From JABCPE02 sp963509715 (GTDB lineage Bacteria > Bacteroidota > Bacteroidia > Flavobacteriales > Weeksellaceae): a stretch of DNA of 61,726 bases. A program made the translations under genes and the position numbers. Positions within the stretch are counted from its first letter, which is position 1, and each line of letters opens with the position of its first letter. Positions 26,044 through 35,425 of the stretch are shown here, piece after piece. The stretch is taken from the NCBI GenBank assembly GCA_963509715.1, contig CAUPCB010000005.1:1-61726 (forward strand), written 5' to 3'. Under the pieces are notes generated by a model, which had not been told where the DNA came from, searched no databases, and saw only the letters and a program-made list of their open reading frames with translations.

Positions 26044-27402
26044 ATGATAAAAAATATCAAAAAAGCATTACTGCTGGGAATCGTACTATTATCCACTCAA
26101 ATAAATGCACAGTTGCAAAAAGGACAGCTTGTGGATGGTATCGCTGCTGTGATTGGAAATGAAATCGTTTTGGAATCAGACATCACAGAGCAAGAAAACC
26201 ATGCAAAACAAATGGGCGAGAAACTTTCTGGTGACAACTGTGAAACCGTAGAAAGCTTACTAAACAATAGGCTTCTAGTATACCATGCGAAAAAAGACAC
26301 GCTAATTGCCAACAGAAGCAAGGAAATAAAAGAACAGGTTAATAATAAATACAACCAAATTCTTAGCCAATTCCCTTCTGAAAAGGCAATGCTGGATACA
26401 TATAAGTTCAGAAATTCGGCTGAAATGAAGAGTATGATAGAAAAAATAGATTCTGACAGCTACTATGGACAAAGTAAATTTGCTAGAATTACCGAAAAAG
26501 CAGATATCACACCGAGTGAAGTAACGGATTTCTATAACACTTACAAATACCAATTACCAGAGGTAAAAGAGGAAATTATCTTGTCTCAAATCGTGATGTA
26601 TCCTAAACTAAATGATAAACACAGACAAGAGATTATAGACAAACTAAAGAAAATCAAACAAGATATCCTAAATGGAGACGACTTTGAAACTCAAGCCAGA
26701 ATCCACTCGGAAGATGAAGGTTCTACTTCTAATGGTGGGCTTTACAAAAATGTTTCCAAAGGAACAATGGTAAAACCTTTCGAAGCAGCGGCTCTCAACT
26801 TACAAGAAGGCGAAATATCAGACCCTGTGGAAACAGAATATGGATATCATATCATCCAGCTTGTGAAAAAATCAGGGAAGATATACGATGCTAGACATAT
26901 TCTTATAAAAAATACTCCAAATGCAGAGGAAATAGAAGCAGCTAAAAAAGAAATGGAAGACATCCGAAAAAGAATTGTAAACGGAAAAATCACTTTCAAA
27001 GAAGCTGCTACAAAGTATTCTGATGACAAAAGCACAAAATACAATGCAGGGATAATCCTTGGCGAAGATGGAGGCTACAAACAGGAAAAACTAAACCTTT
27101 CTCCATCTATCTCTTACCACATCGCAGGTTATAACAAAGGAGATATCACAGATGTATTTGAAGATGAGCACAATAGAAAAAAAGCAGTAATCTTCATAAA
27201 AATAGAAGATGTCATTCCTGCTCACCAAGTAGACCTTGCTACTGATTTTGAAAGAGTGAAGACTATGGCTCTCAACAAGAAGAAAAACGAAATGCTAGAA
27301 AAATGGGCTAAAGAACAACTTCCTGATACTTTCATATCAATAGACAAGCGTTATCAAAAATGTTCTTTCTACCCTATATGGAACAAAACTTCCGCAAAAT
27401 AA
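26044..27402 (+). CDS. SurA-like periplasmic peptidyl-prolyl isomerase
   Basis: A 452-residue periplasmic chaperone for outer-membrane protein folding. The signal peptide ends at TQINAQ (about residue 22), followed by the SurA_N-type start VDGIAAVIGNEIVLESDIT. Two parvulin (PpiC) domains follow, at about 170-275 (VKEEIILSQIVMYP, ending DPVETEYGYHIIQLVKK) and 280-390 (YDARHILIKNTP). This architecture matches the Bacteroidetes SurA group. It has its own promoter box and a strong terminator. Confidence 0.9.
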   Translation: MIKNIKKALLLGIVLLSTQINAQLQKGQLVDGIAAVIGNEIVLESDITEQENHAKQMGEKLSGDNCETVESLLNNRLLVYHAKKDTLIANRSKEIKEQVNNKYNQILSQFPSEKAMLDTYKFRNSAEMKSMIEKIDSDSYYGQSKFARITEKADITPSEVTDFYNTYKYQLPEVKEEIILSQIVMYPKLNDKHRQEIIDKLKKIKQDILNGDDFETQARIHSEDEGSTSNGGLYKNVSKGTMVKPFEAAALNLQEGEISDPVETEYGYHIIQLVKKSGKIYDARHILIKNTPNAEEIEAAKKEMEDIRKRIVNGKITFKEAATKYSDDKSTKYNAGIILGEDGGYKQEKLNLSPSISYHIAGYNKGDITDVFEDEHNRKKAVIFIKIEDVIPAHQVDLATDFERVKTMALNKKKNEMLEKWAKEQLPDTFISIDKRYQKCSFYPIWNKTSAK

Positions 27403-27408
27403 ACTAAC

Positions 27409-27440
27409 AAAACCGCTCAATATTCTGGGTGGTTTTTTCT
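27409..27440 (+). terminator. Terminator after the SurA-like gene
   Basis: A stem AAAACCGCTC with GGGTGGTTTT (27409-27418 and 27427-27436, two G-T pairs) and an 8-nt loop, followed by a T-rich tract. Confidence 0.8.
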
Positions 27441-27479
27441 TTTTATCACAATGGTTTTTTCTTTAAAGCCATATTTTAT

Positions 27480-27487
27480 TATCTTTG
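27480..27487 (+). promoter_or_regulatory. Promoter -7 box for parE
   Basis: TATCTTTG, a full match to TAnnTTTG, ends 24 nt before the ParE ATG at 27512. It argues against the earlier TTG start (27485), which lies inside this box. Confidence 0.65.
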
Positions 27488-27511
27488 TCGCTACACTTTT
27501 TTGGAAACTTT

Positions 27512-29383
27512 ATGAAAGACACTCCACAACAGACAAACTATACAGAAGACAACATCAGAACCCTCGAGCCTCGCGAGCATGTGCGCCTTCGTCCAGGGAT
27601 GTACATCGGTAAACTGGGAGACGGCTCTGCGGCGGATGATGGGATTTATATCCTATTAAAGGAGGTTTTGGATAACTCTATCGATGAATTCCGAATGAAA
27701 TTTGGGAAGAGAATAGATGTTAAAATCAATGATGGAAAAGTCATTGTGCGCGACTATGGTCGTGGAATTCCTTTGGGAAAAATCGTAGATGTGGTTTCCA
27801 AAATGAATACAGGTGGGAAATACGATGACGGCGCCTTTAAAAAATCTATCGGTCTGAATGGTGTGGGAACCAAGGCTGTCAATTTCCTTTCTACTTTTTT
27901 TCAGGTAAAATCTGTCCGAGATGGGAAAACCAAATCTGCCCACTTTCATGAGGGTAAACTGGTGGAAGTAACCGAGGAAACTGATACAACAGAAAAGAAC
28001 GGAACGGAGGTAAGTTTCATTCCTGACAGCACTATTTTCGTAAATTATAAATTTAGAAATGAATATGTGGAGCGTATGCTTCGTAATTATACTTATCTAA
28101 ATTTAGGACTAAAAATCTATTATAACGACTCTGTTTTCGAATCTGAAAACGGACTCAAAGACCTATTAGAAGAAGAAATAGACGGCGAAATCCTCTACCC
28201 TATCATCCACATAAAGGATGAAGATATGGAAATAGCGATTACTCATTCGGATAAATCCCAGTCAGAAACCTATTTTTCATTTGTCAATGGACAATACACC
28301 TCGCAGGGAGGAACTCACCTAAATGCCTTTAAGGAGGCTTTTGTGAAAACCATCAAAGAATTTTTTGGGAAAAATTTTGAGGCTGCTGATATTAGAAAAT
28401 CCATCATTGGTGCGGTGTATATCAATGTTGGAAATCCTGTTTTTGAGTCTCAGACCAAGACCAAATTAGGCTCCACCACTATGGGACAGGATGCGAATGG
28501 CAACGAGCTGGAAACCATCCGAACTTTTGTCAATAATTATATGAAGAGCAAACTGGACAATTTCCTTCATAAAAACCCTGAAATTGCCGATGCTATTCAC
28601 CGTAAAATATTAGTTTCTGAAAGGGAAAGAAAAGAACTTTCGGGTATTCAAAAATTAGCAAGAGAAAGAGCCAAAAAAGTTTCTCTTCACAATAAAAAAC
28701 TGAGAGACTGCCGACAGCATTACAACGACCAAAAGGCAGCCAGAAAGACTGAAACTCAAATATTTATAACAGAGGGTGACTCTGCATCTGGCTCTATCAC
28801 AAAGAGTAGAGATGTGGAAACTCAGGCCGTATTTTCACTAAAAGGAAAACCTCTCAACTGCTACGGACTAACCAAAAAAGTAGTGTATGAAAACGAGGAG
28901 TTTAACCTTTTACAAGCCGCTCTAAATATAGAGGAAAGTCTGGAAGATTTGAGATATAATCAGGTCATCATTGCTACCGATGCTGATGTAGATGGTATGC
29001 ACATCAGACTTCTGATGATTACTTTCTTCCTTCAGTTTTTCCCTGATGTGATTAAAAATGGACACCTGTACATTCTCCAAACGCCTTTGTTTAGAGTAAG
29101 AAACAAAAAAGAAACCCGCTACTGCTACACTGAAGCAGAGCGAATAAAGGCTCTAGAAGATTTAGGAAAAAACCCTGAAATCACAAGATTTAAAGGGCTT
29201 GGAGAGATTTCACCAGAAGAGTTCAAACACTTCATCGGGAAAGATATTCGCCTTGAGCCTGTGGTCGTGGGTAAAGACACCACGATAGACCAGCTTTTGG
29301 AATTTTATATGGGAAAAAATACGCCTGATAGACAGAACTTTATCCTTGAAAATTTAGTAGTAGAAGAAGCAATAACAGAGTAA
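27512..29383 (+). CDS. parE: DNA topoisomerase IV subunit B (ParE)
   Basis: The ATPase subunit of a type IIA topoisomerase that decatenates daughter chromosomes. From ATG 27512 the protein has about 623 residues. The GHKL ATPase has ILLKEVLDNSIDEF, VIVRDYGRGIPLG and IGLNGVGTKAVNFLS. The TOPRIM part has FITEGDSASGSI, IATDADVDGMHIRLLMI and a final RFKGLGEISPEEF. GyrB would be longer; pairing with the ParC-like gene downstream supports topoisomerase IV. The start is set by the promoter box and by family alignment (KDTPQQTNYTEDNI). Confidence 0.93.
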   Translation: MKDTPQQTNYTEDNIRTLEPREHVRLRPGMYIGKLGDGSAADDGIYILLKEVLDNSIDEFRMKFGKRIDVKINDGKVIVRDYGRGIPLGKIVDVVSKMNTGGKYDDGAFKKSIGLNGVGTKAVNFLSTFFQVKSVRDGKTKSAHFHEGKLVEVTEETDTTEKNGTEVSFIPDSTIFVNYKFRNEYVERMLRNYTYLNLGLKIYYNDSVFESENGLKDLLEEEIDGEILYPIIHIKDEDMEIAITHSDKSQSETYFSFVNGQYTSQGGTHLNAFKEAFVKTIKEFFGKNFEAADIRKSIIGAVYINVGNPVFESQTKTKLGSTTMGQDANGNELETIRTFVNNYMKSKLDNFLHKNPEIADAIHRKILVSERERKELSGIQKLARERAKKVSLHNKKLRDCRQHYNDQKAARKTETQIFITEGDSASGSITKSRDVETQAVFSLKGKPLNCYGLTKKVVYENEEFNLLQAALNIEESLEDLRYNQVIIATDADVDGMHIRLLMITFFLQFFPDVIKNGHLYILQTPLFRVRNKKETRYCYTEAERIKALEDLGKNPEITRFKGLGEISPEEFKHFIGKDIRLEPVVVGKDTTIDQLLEFYMGKNTPDRQNFILENLVVEEAITE

Positions 29384-29402
29384 AATTTAATATTCAACAA
29401 TT

Positions 29403-29410
29403 TATTTTTG
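29403..29410 (+). promoter_or_regulatory. Promoter -7 box immediately before the 163-aa membrane protein gene
   Basis: TATTTTTG ends 4 nt before the ATG at 29415, the same spacing as at gldD. It would start a leaderless mRNA for the last three genes of the parE-parC group. Confidence 0.5.
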
Positions 29411-29414
29411 TATC

Positions 29415-29906
29415 ATGAGATTAAGCAACAGAAAAAAAGCGCCTATATACAATTTTTTACTGACTTTTTCCCTTCTCTTTACCATAATAGGCAGTGGCAT
29501 GACTTTTTTGAACATCATCAAACTACCTGTTTTCGGGAAAATGGCGAGCATTTCTCTTTTATTGATAGGAGTTTCAGGGTTGGTGATTATCTTCCTGAGA
29601 GGTCGCCAGATATTCGAATACGATAGCGATGGAGAAGCTCTCAACTTTAAAAACCACTCTATCATTCCTTTTTTAGGAAAAGAAGCAAAAGATGAATTTC
29701 CAAAATACAAACTTGTTTCCTTTGAAATCGTAAACGCATTGTTATTCAAAAGATTGTATATAAGAATCACGAGTAAAAAACATAAAGAAAGTATCCTAAA
29801 ATACGATATTTCCTACCTTACAAGCAGTGAAATAAGGGATTTAAAACTTTCTCTGCAACGAACAATAAAAGCCAATAAAGAAAACACCGATAACGACGAT
29901 AGATAG
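29415..29906 (+). CDS. Small membrane protein, hypothetical
   Basis: A 163-residue protein with two membrane helices (about 15-35 and 40-60), then a soluble region beginning GRQIFEYDSDGEALNFKNHS. The soluble part looks like a small beta-rich (PH-like) domain: KYKLVSFEIVNALLFKRLYI, RITSKKH. No named family recognised. It lies between parE and the DUF389 gene, ending 1 nt before the latter's ATG, so these two are probably coupled. Confidence 0.7.
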   Translation: MRLSNRKKAPIYNFLLTFSLLFTIIGSGMTFLNIIKLPVFGKMASISLLLIGVSGLVIIFLRGRQIFEYDSDGEALNFKNHSIIPFLGKEAKDEFPKYKLVSFEIVNALLFKRLYIRITSKKHKESILKYDISYLTSSEIRDLKLSLQRTIKANKENTDNDDR

Positions 29907-29907
29907 T

Positions 29908-31191
29908 ATGAAACAACATAATTTATTTAACTTACACGAAGGAGAAGAAAAACAAGACAAAGTCTTACAAGATGTCTTAAAAAACATTTCATTCAAAGGG
30001 GCTAATCTTTGGATTTTAGCTTGTGCTATATTCATTGCCTCTATCGGTCTGAATGTCAATTCCACAGCCGTGATTATCGGCGCCATGTTGATTTCTCCAC
30101 TTATGGGACCTATCGTAGGAATTGGGGTTGCCCTTGCTATTTATGATTTGACTCTTCTAAAAAAATCAGGAAAAAACCTGCTTACGGCTACTATCGTGAG
30201 TCTTTTAGTCTCTGCGATTTACTTTACTCTCAGTCCCTTTAAAGAGGCTCAGTCTGAGATTTTGGCCAGAACATCACCTAATATTTATGATGTTTTAATT
30301 GCTTTCATTGGTGGAATTGTAGGGATAATTTCTATCACCCGTGTGGAAAAAGGAAACCCTATACCTGGGGTAGCTATTGCAACAGCGCTTATGCCGCCTC
30401 TTTGTACGGCAGGTTTTGGGCTGGCAACTTTTAATTTTAAATTTTTTGCTGGAGCTTTATATTTATATTCTATCAACTGCTTCTTCATCGCCATTGCTAC
30501 ATTTACTATTGTTAAATTCCTTAAATACAAACCTGTTTCTACTCAGGATAAAAAATTTGACAGAAAAGTAAAATATTCCATCTATATTTTATTTACTATT
30601 ATGATTGTTCCAAGTATTTTCTTGGCTTACCGTCTCATTAGTGATAATAAATACACAAAAAATGTAGAAAATTTCATCAAAAACGAATTTACAGACAGAG
30701 GACACACCGTGATTTATAAGAAAATAAATCAAAATGATACGCCAAAAACCATAGAATTGGTTTTACTAAACCAGCGTATGGATAGTATTGAAATTCAAGC
30801 GCTTAACAAAAAACTTGCCGACAGCTACGAAATCAAGGATACAAAACTCTTGATAAAAAATAATTCGTCTAATCTAAAAAGTGAAATTTTAGCTGAAATC
30901 AACCAGCAGAACAAGGATTTCTCTGAAAAAGATATCATCATCCAAAACCTTACTTCGGAGCTGAATGAATACAAATTTGATGACCGACAGCTCATCAAAG
31001 AACTCAGAATCATTTTCCCAGAGGTAGAAAACATATCTATCGGAAAATTAAATAGTTACGAAAAAGATTCGCGTAAACAACAAAATACCATCATCTACGA
31101 AACCAAAGGAAAACTAGATGAAGAAAAGCTGAAAAAATGGCTTCAAACCAAGTTAAACGACCAAAATATCAGACTGATAAACACAAAATAA
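29908..31191 (+). CDS. DUF389 / TIGR00341-type membrane protein
   Basis: A 427-residue protein whose first 230 residues hold six or so helices with the DUF389 signature NSTAVIIGAMLISPLMGPIVG, GIVGIISITRVEKGNPIPG and VAIATALMPPLCTAGFGLA. The C-terminal 190 residues form a soluble charged domain. Family function is not established. It is placed directly before parC: its stop abuts the parC ATG with no gap, implying coupled translation. Confidence 0.88.
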   Translation: MKQHNLFNLHEGEEKQDKVLQDVLKNISFKGANLWILACAIFIASIGLNVNSTAVIIGAMLISPLMGPIVGIGVALAIYDLTLLKKSGKNLLTATIVSLLVSAIYFTLSPFKEAQSEILARTSPNIYDVLIAFIGGIVGIISITRVEKGNPIPGVAIATALMPPLCTAGFGLATFNFKFFAGALYLYSINCFFIAIATFTIVKFLKYKPVSTQDKKFDRKVKYSIYILFTIMIVPSIFLAYRLISDNKYTKNVENFIKNEFTDRGHTVIYKKINQNDTPKTIELVLLNQRMDSIEIQALNKKLADSYEIKDTKLLIKNNSSNLKSEILAEINQQNKDFSEKDIIIQNLTSELNEYKFDDRQLIKELRIIFPEVENISIGKLNSYEKDSRKQQNTIIYETKGKLDEEKLKKWLQTKLNDQNIRLINTK

Positions 31192-33750
31192 ATGCAAGAA
31201 AACGAACATAAAGAAGAAACTTTAAAAAAAATATCTGGGCTTTATCAAGATTGGTTTCTTGATTATGCCTCTTATGTAATTTTGGATCGTGCCATTCCAT
31301 CTGTTTATGATGGTTTTAAGCCCGTTCAGCGCCGTATCATGCATTCTATGCGCGAGCTGGAAGATGGAAGATACAACAAGGTAGCAAACATCGTGGGAAA
31401 TACCATGAAATACCACCCTCATGGGGATACCTCCATCACGGATGCCATGGTGCAGATTGGTCAGAAAGAACTCCTGATAGACACCCAAGGAAACTGGGGA
31501 AATATCTACACAGGAGACTCGGCAGCGGCGGCAAGATACATCGAAGCGAGGCTTACACCTTTCGCTTTGGAGGTGGTTTTTAACCCTAAAACCACGGAAT
31601 GGGTAAAATCCTATGATGGAAGAAACAACGAGCCTGTGGATCTTCCTGTGAAATTCCCGCTGCTCCTTGCACAAGGTGTGGATGGCATCGGTGTGGGGCT
31701 TTCTACTAAGATTATGCCTCACAATTTCAATGAGTTACTGGATGCTTCTATTCTTTATCTAAAAGGAAAAAGTTTCCAGCTTTACCCTGATTTCCTTACG
31801 GCAGGGCTTCTGGATGTTTCCAACTATAATGATGGAAAAAGAGGCGGGAAAATCCGTGCAAGAGCCAGAATTATTCAAAAAGACAAAAATACTCTATGCA
31901 TCACCGAGTTACCTTTTTCTAAAAATACAGGTGACCTGATTGACAGCATTTTAAAAGCTAACGAAAAGGGCAAAATTAAAATCAAAAAGATAGAGGACAA
32001 TACTTCTGATGAAGTGGAAATCAACATCTTACTGGCTAATGATGTTTCGCCAGATATGATGATAGATGCCCTGTATGCTTTCACGGACTGTGAAGTTTCT
32101 ATTTCGCCGAACGCCTGCGTAATCGTGGGAGACAAACCCATGTTCCTTTCAGTTTCGGAAATACTGAAATACAACACAGACCACACGGTTTCTCTTCTGA
32201 AAAAAGAGCTGGAAATAGAACTGCACGAACTTCAGGAAAAATGGCATTTTGCGAGTTTAGAAAAAATCTTCATCGAGAATGAGATTTACCAAGAAATCAA
32301 AGGTAAAACCAGCAAAGAGGAAGTTTATTCGGCGATTGATACTGCTTTAAAACCATTCGTTAAAAACCTTATGCGTGAGGTAGTTACGGAGGATATTGCC
32401 CGACTGACAGAGCTTCCTTTCATGAGAATTTCGCGCTATGACAGAGATAAAGCGCTGGAAAACATCGCTGCACTAGAGGACAGAATGGAGCAGGTGAAAC
32501 ATGATTTAGAAAACTTGGTGGATTATGCCATAAATTATTTCCAAAACATTCAGAAAAAGTATGGAAAAGACAAGCCTCGCCGTACGGAAATTCGTATTTT
32601 TGACAACATAGATGCGACTAATGTAGCGGTAGCAAACGAGAAATTCTACATCAACAGAGCCGAAGGATTCATCGGAACTTCGCTCAAAAAAGATGAATAT
32701 GTCTTTGACTGTTCAGATTTGGACGACATCATCACTTTCCGAAAAGATGGAACGATGCAGGTGACCAAAGTGGAAGCGAAAACCTTCATCGGAAAGGATA
32801 TTCTGCATGTGGGCGTATGGAAAAAGACTGACAAGAGAACCGTTTATAATATGGTCTACCGCGAGGGAAAAGACGGCCCATATTACATGAAAAGGTTCTC
32901 GGTAACGGGAGTTATCCGAAATAACGAGTATAAACTTGCTTCTGATGTAAAAGGTTCGGAAGTGCTGTATTTTTCTGCAAATCCAAATGGAGAGGCAGAA
33001 ATCATCAGTGTTTTACTAAAACCTAGTGCCAGAATCAGAAAAAACAGAATCGATATAGATTTCTCTGATTTAGCAATAAAAGGGCGTGATTCCAAAGGAA
33101 ATCTCGTAACGAAATATGCCGTTAAAAAAATAGAACTAAAAGAAGAAGGCATCTCCACGCTGGCTCCGAGAAAAATTTGGTTTGATGAAAGTGTAAGAAG
33201 GCTGAATGTGGAAGGCAGAGGAGTTCTGCTCGGCAGCTTTAAAGGTGATGATAAAATATTGACTATCAATACCAAAGGAGAAGCAAAACTGATTTCATTT
33301 GACCTGATGAATCGTTTTGATGATGATTATCTGATTTTGGAAAAATGGAATCCAGAACAGGCTGTTTCGTGCATTTATTATGACGGCGAAAAGGATATTT
33401 ATTTCATCAAACGATTTTTATTAGAAAACACGGCTAATATTCAGAACTTTATGCCGAGTGAGCATCCTAAATCCTTCATAGAGTTTGTGGGAACCAGCGA
33501 TGGCTGCACGGCGGAAATTATCTTTGCAAAAGATAAAAACGGAAAGGAAAAAGAGCCGGAAACCATTGATATTGACGACTTTATCTCCATTAAAGGAATA
33601 AAAGCAATGGGAAATCAGTTCGTGAAAGAGAAAATAAAATCCATAAATATCACAATTCCAGAACCGCAGGAAGAGGCGGAAGAAGAACCTGTACAGCAGG
33701 AAGAAACGGATATTCCAGAAGATGGAGTGATAGGAGATTTATTTAATTGA
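31192..33750 (+). CDS. parC: DNA topoisomerase IV subunit A (ParC)
   Basis: The DNA-cleaving subunit partner of ParE, 852 residues. The catalytic tyrosine is Tyr116 in AAAARYIEARL; the quinolone-pocket region lies in KYHPHGDTSITDAMV (74-88). The N-terminal breakage domain (to about 480) is followed by a weakly repetitive C-terminal beta-pinwheel without a clear GyrA box, and by an acidic tail rich in Glu (about 828-852). This supports ParC rather than GyrA. Confidence 0.92.
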   Translation: MQENEHKEETLKKISGLYQDWFLDYASYVILDRAIPSVYDGFKPVQRRIMHSMRELEDGRYNKVANIVGNTMKYHPHGDTSITDAMVQIGQKELLIDTQGNWGNIYTGDSAAAARYIEARLTPFALEVVFNPKTTEWVKSYDGRNNEPVDLPVKFPLLLAQGVDGIGVGLSTKIMPHNFNELLDASILYLKGKSFQLYPDFLTAGLLDVSNYNDGKRGGKIRARARIIQKDKNTLCITELPFSKNTGDLIDSILKANEKGKIKIKKIEDNTSDEVEINILLANDVSPDMMIDALYAFTDCEVSISPNACVIVGDKPMFLSVSEILKYNTDHTVSLLKKELEIELHELQEKWHFASLEKIFIENEIYQEIKGKTSKEEVYSAIDTALKPFVKNLMREVVTEDIARLTELPFMRISRYDRDKALENIAALEDRMEQVKHDLENLVDYAINYFQNIQKKYGKDKPRRTEIRIFDNIDATNVAVANEKFYINRAEGFIGTSLKKDEYVFDCSDLDDIITFRKDGTMQVTKVEAKTFIGKDILHVGVWKKTDKRTVYNMVYREGKDGPYYMKRFSVTGVIRNNEYKLASDVKGSEVLYFSANPNGEAEIISVLLKPSARIRKNRIDIDFSDLAIKGRDSKGNLVTKYAVKKIELKEEGISTLAPRKIWFDESVRRLNVEGRGVLLGSFKGDDKILTINTKGEAKLISFDLMNRFDDDYLILEKWNPEQAVSCIYYDGEKDIYFIKRFLLENTANIQNFMPSEHPKSFIEFVGTSDGCTAEIIFAKDKNGKEKEPETIDIDDFISIKGIKAMGNQFVKEKIKSINITIPEPQEEAEEEPVQQEETDIPEDGVIGDLFN

Positions 33751-33757
33751 TTTTGAG

Positions 33758-34342
33758 ATGTCTACCGAGTTATTAGAAAGATTTTTGCCTCCAAACAGCA
33801 TGCCCTACCTAAAAAAATGGCTGGAAGGGCACGCGTGTCATATCAAAGTCACAAAAAACAGACACAGCAAATTAGGAGATTATAAATCAATGCATAATAA
33901 CTCCCACCAAATAACCATCAATGGAACGCTGGAACCAGAGCTTTTTTTCTTTGTCTTTACGCATGAAATCGCTCATTTAGTAGCTTTTCATGAAAAGAAA
34001 AATATTCTTCCACATGGAAAAGAATGGAAGATGACCTTTCAGAAAATGCTTTTGGAGAGTATTTCGATTTATTCCGAGGAGCTGAAACCTTTGATTTTAA
34101 ATTTTGCTAAAAATCCGAAAGCCAATTTCATGTCCAGTCCAGAGCTGGTAAAATATTTTGACAGTGAACACTCTGATAATAAAGCCTATGTGGAGGATTT
34201 GCCCATTGGAGAAAAATTTATTTATCAAACGGACATTTACCAGATAGAAGAAAAGAAGAAAAAGCGTTACCTTTGCAAAAATCTCAGTACAGGGAGAATG
34301 TATTTATTCAAATCCTGTGCGAGAGTGGAGCGGACAAAATAA
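33758..34342 (+). CDS. SprT-like zinc metalloprotease-domain protein
   Basis: A 194-residue SprT-like protein. HEIAH at 69-73 is the metal and catalytic motif, with a third ligand probably His86 in LPHGKEWKMTF. The C-terminal part resembles a zinc ribbon-like fold but shows only Cys at about 178 and 189. SprT/Spartan relatives cut DNA-protein crosslinks; whether bacterial members do so is not settled. It lies 7 nt after parC, perhaps in the same transcript. Confidence 0.85.
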   Translation: MSTELLERFLPPNSMPYLKKWLEGHACHIKVTKNRHSKLGDYKSMHNNSHQITINGTLEPELFFFVFTHEIAHLVAFHEKKNILPHGKEWKMTFQKMLLESISIYSEELKPLILNFAKNPKANFMSSPELVKYFDSEHSDNKAYVEDLPIGEKFIYQTDIYQIEEKKKKRYLCKNLSTGRMYLFKSCARVERTK

Positions 34343-34358
34343 CAACTAACTAAAGAAA

Positions 34359-35420
34359 ATGAATCCAAATAATAACTATTGTGTGATAATGGCGGGCGGC
34401 ATCGGAAGCCGTTTTTGGCCTATGAGTACGGCTAAATTTCCTAAACAGTTCCATGATATTCTAGGAACGGGAAAGACTATGATACAGCAGACCTTTGAGC
34501 GGATAAAGCAGGTTGTCCCTGTGGAAAATATTTTTGTGGTAACCAATAAGGAATATTTAGAACTGACATCTGCTCAAATTCCTGAACTTGACAAGAAAAA
34601 CATCATCGGAGAACCTATGATGAGAAATACTGCGGCGTGTAACATCTACATAACCAACAAAATAGCAAAAATAAACACAAATGCTAACATCGTTGTACTG
34701 CCCGCAGACCATCTAATTTTAAAAGAAAAAACTTTCTGTGAAAAGATAGAATTTGCTTTTGAAAAGGCGAGCCAGAATGACTATCTCATCACGCTCGGGA
34801 TACAGCCTACGCGCCCTGACACAGGCTATGGCTACATTCAGTTTTCAGAAGAAAAGTCTGCTGAAATATGCAAAGTAAAAACTTTCACTGAGAAGCCTAA
34901 TTTAGAAACAGCAGAAAAATTCTTAGCAACGAAAGAATATCTTTGGAATGCTGGAATTTTCATCTGGAATGTGAAATCTATCCAAAAAGCCTTTGAAAAC
35001 TATCTTCCAAAAATGGCAGAACAGTTTAAAACAGAGGCATATAACACCGAAAAAGAAGCGCCATACATAGAGGAAATTTATCCTAATGTAGAGAAAATAT
35101 CCATAGACAACGGAATTTTGGAAAAAGCCGATAATGTCTATGTGATTCCTGCTGACTTGGGTTGGTCTGATTTGGGAACTTGGACTTCTGTGTTTGAAAA
35201 TGCTGAGCGAGATGAGAACAACAATACCATCGTCAAGAACTGCAATGTTTATAACGCAAAAGGAAATATCATCAGACTCAAAAACCCTGAAAAAACTGCT
35301 GTGGTCGATGGACTTACAGACTATATAGTGATAGATACTGAGGAGGCTCTGCTCATCTGTCCAAGAAGTAATGACCAGCTTATCAAGGAATATGTGGCTG
35401 ATTTAGAAAGCAAAAAATAG
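34359..35420 (+). CDS. manC: Mannose-1-phosphate guanylyltransferase
   Basis: Makes GDP-mannose from mannose-1-phosphate and GTP for polysaccharide and glycoprotein synthesis. The nucleotidyl-transferase signature GGIGSRFWPMSTAKFPKQF lies at 13-31, VVLPADHLI near 112, and GYGYIQF near 155. Length (353) fits the single-domain type lacking the isomerase half. GDP-mannose feeds surface glycan genes, which are not in this window. Confidence 0.93.
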   Translation: MNPNNNYCVIMAGGIGSRFWPMSTAKFPKQFHDILGTGKTMIQQTFERIKQVVPVENIFVVTNKEYLELTSAQIPELDKKNIIGEPMMRNTAACNIYITNKIAKINTNANIVVLPADHLILKEKTFCEKIEFAFEKASQNDYLITLGIQPTRPDTGYGYIQFSEEKSAEICKVKTFTEKPNLETAEKFLATKEYLWNAGIFIWNVKSIQKAFENYLPKMAEQFKTEAYNTEKEAPYIEEIYPNVEKISIDNGILEKADNVYVIPADLGWSDLGTWTSVFENAERDENNNTIVKNCNVYNAKGNIIRLKNPEKTAVVDGLTDYIVIDTEEALLICPRSNDQLIKEYVADLESKK

Positions 35421-35425
35421 AAAAA

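Noticed and set aside
27485..27511. Earlier TTG start for parE
   Set aside because: It lies inside the TATCTTTG promoter box, and the added residues do not look like a ParE start.
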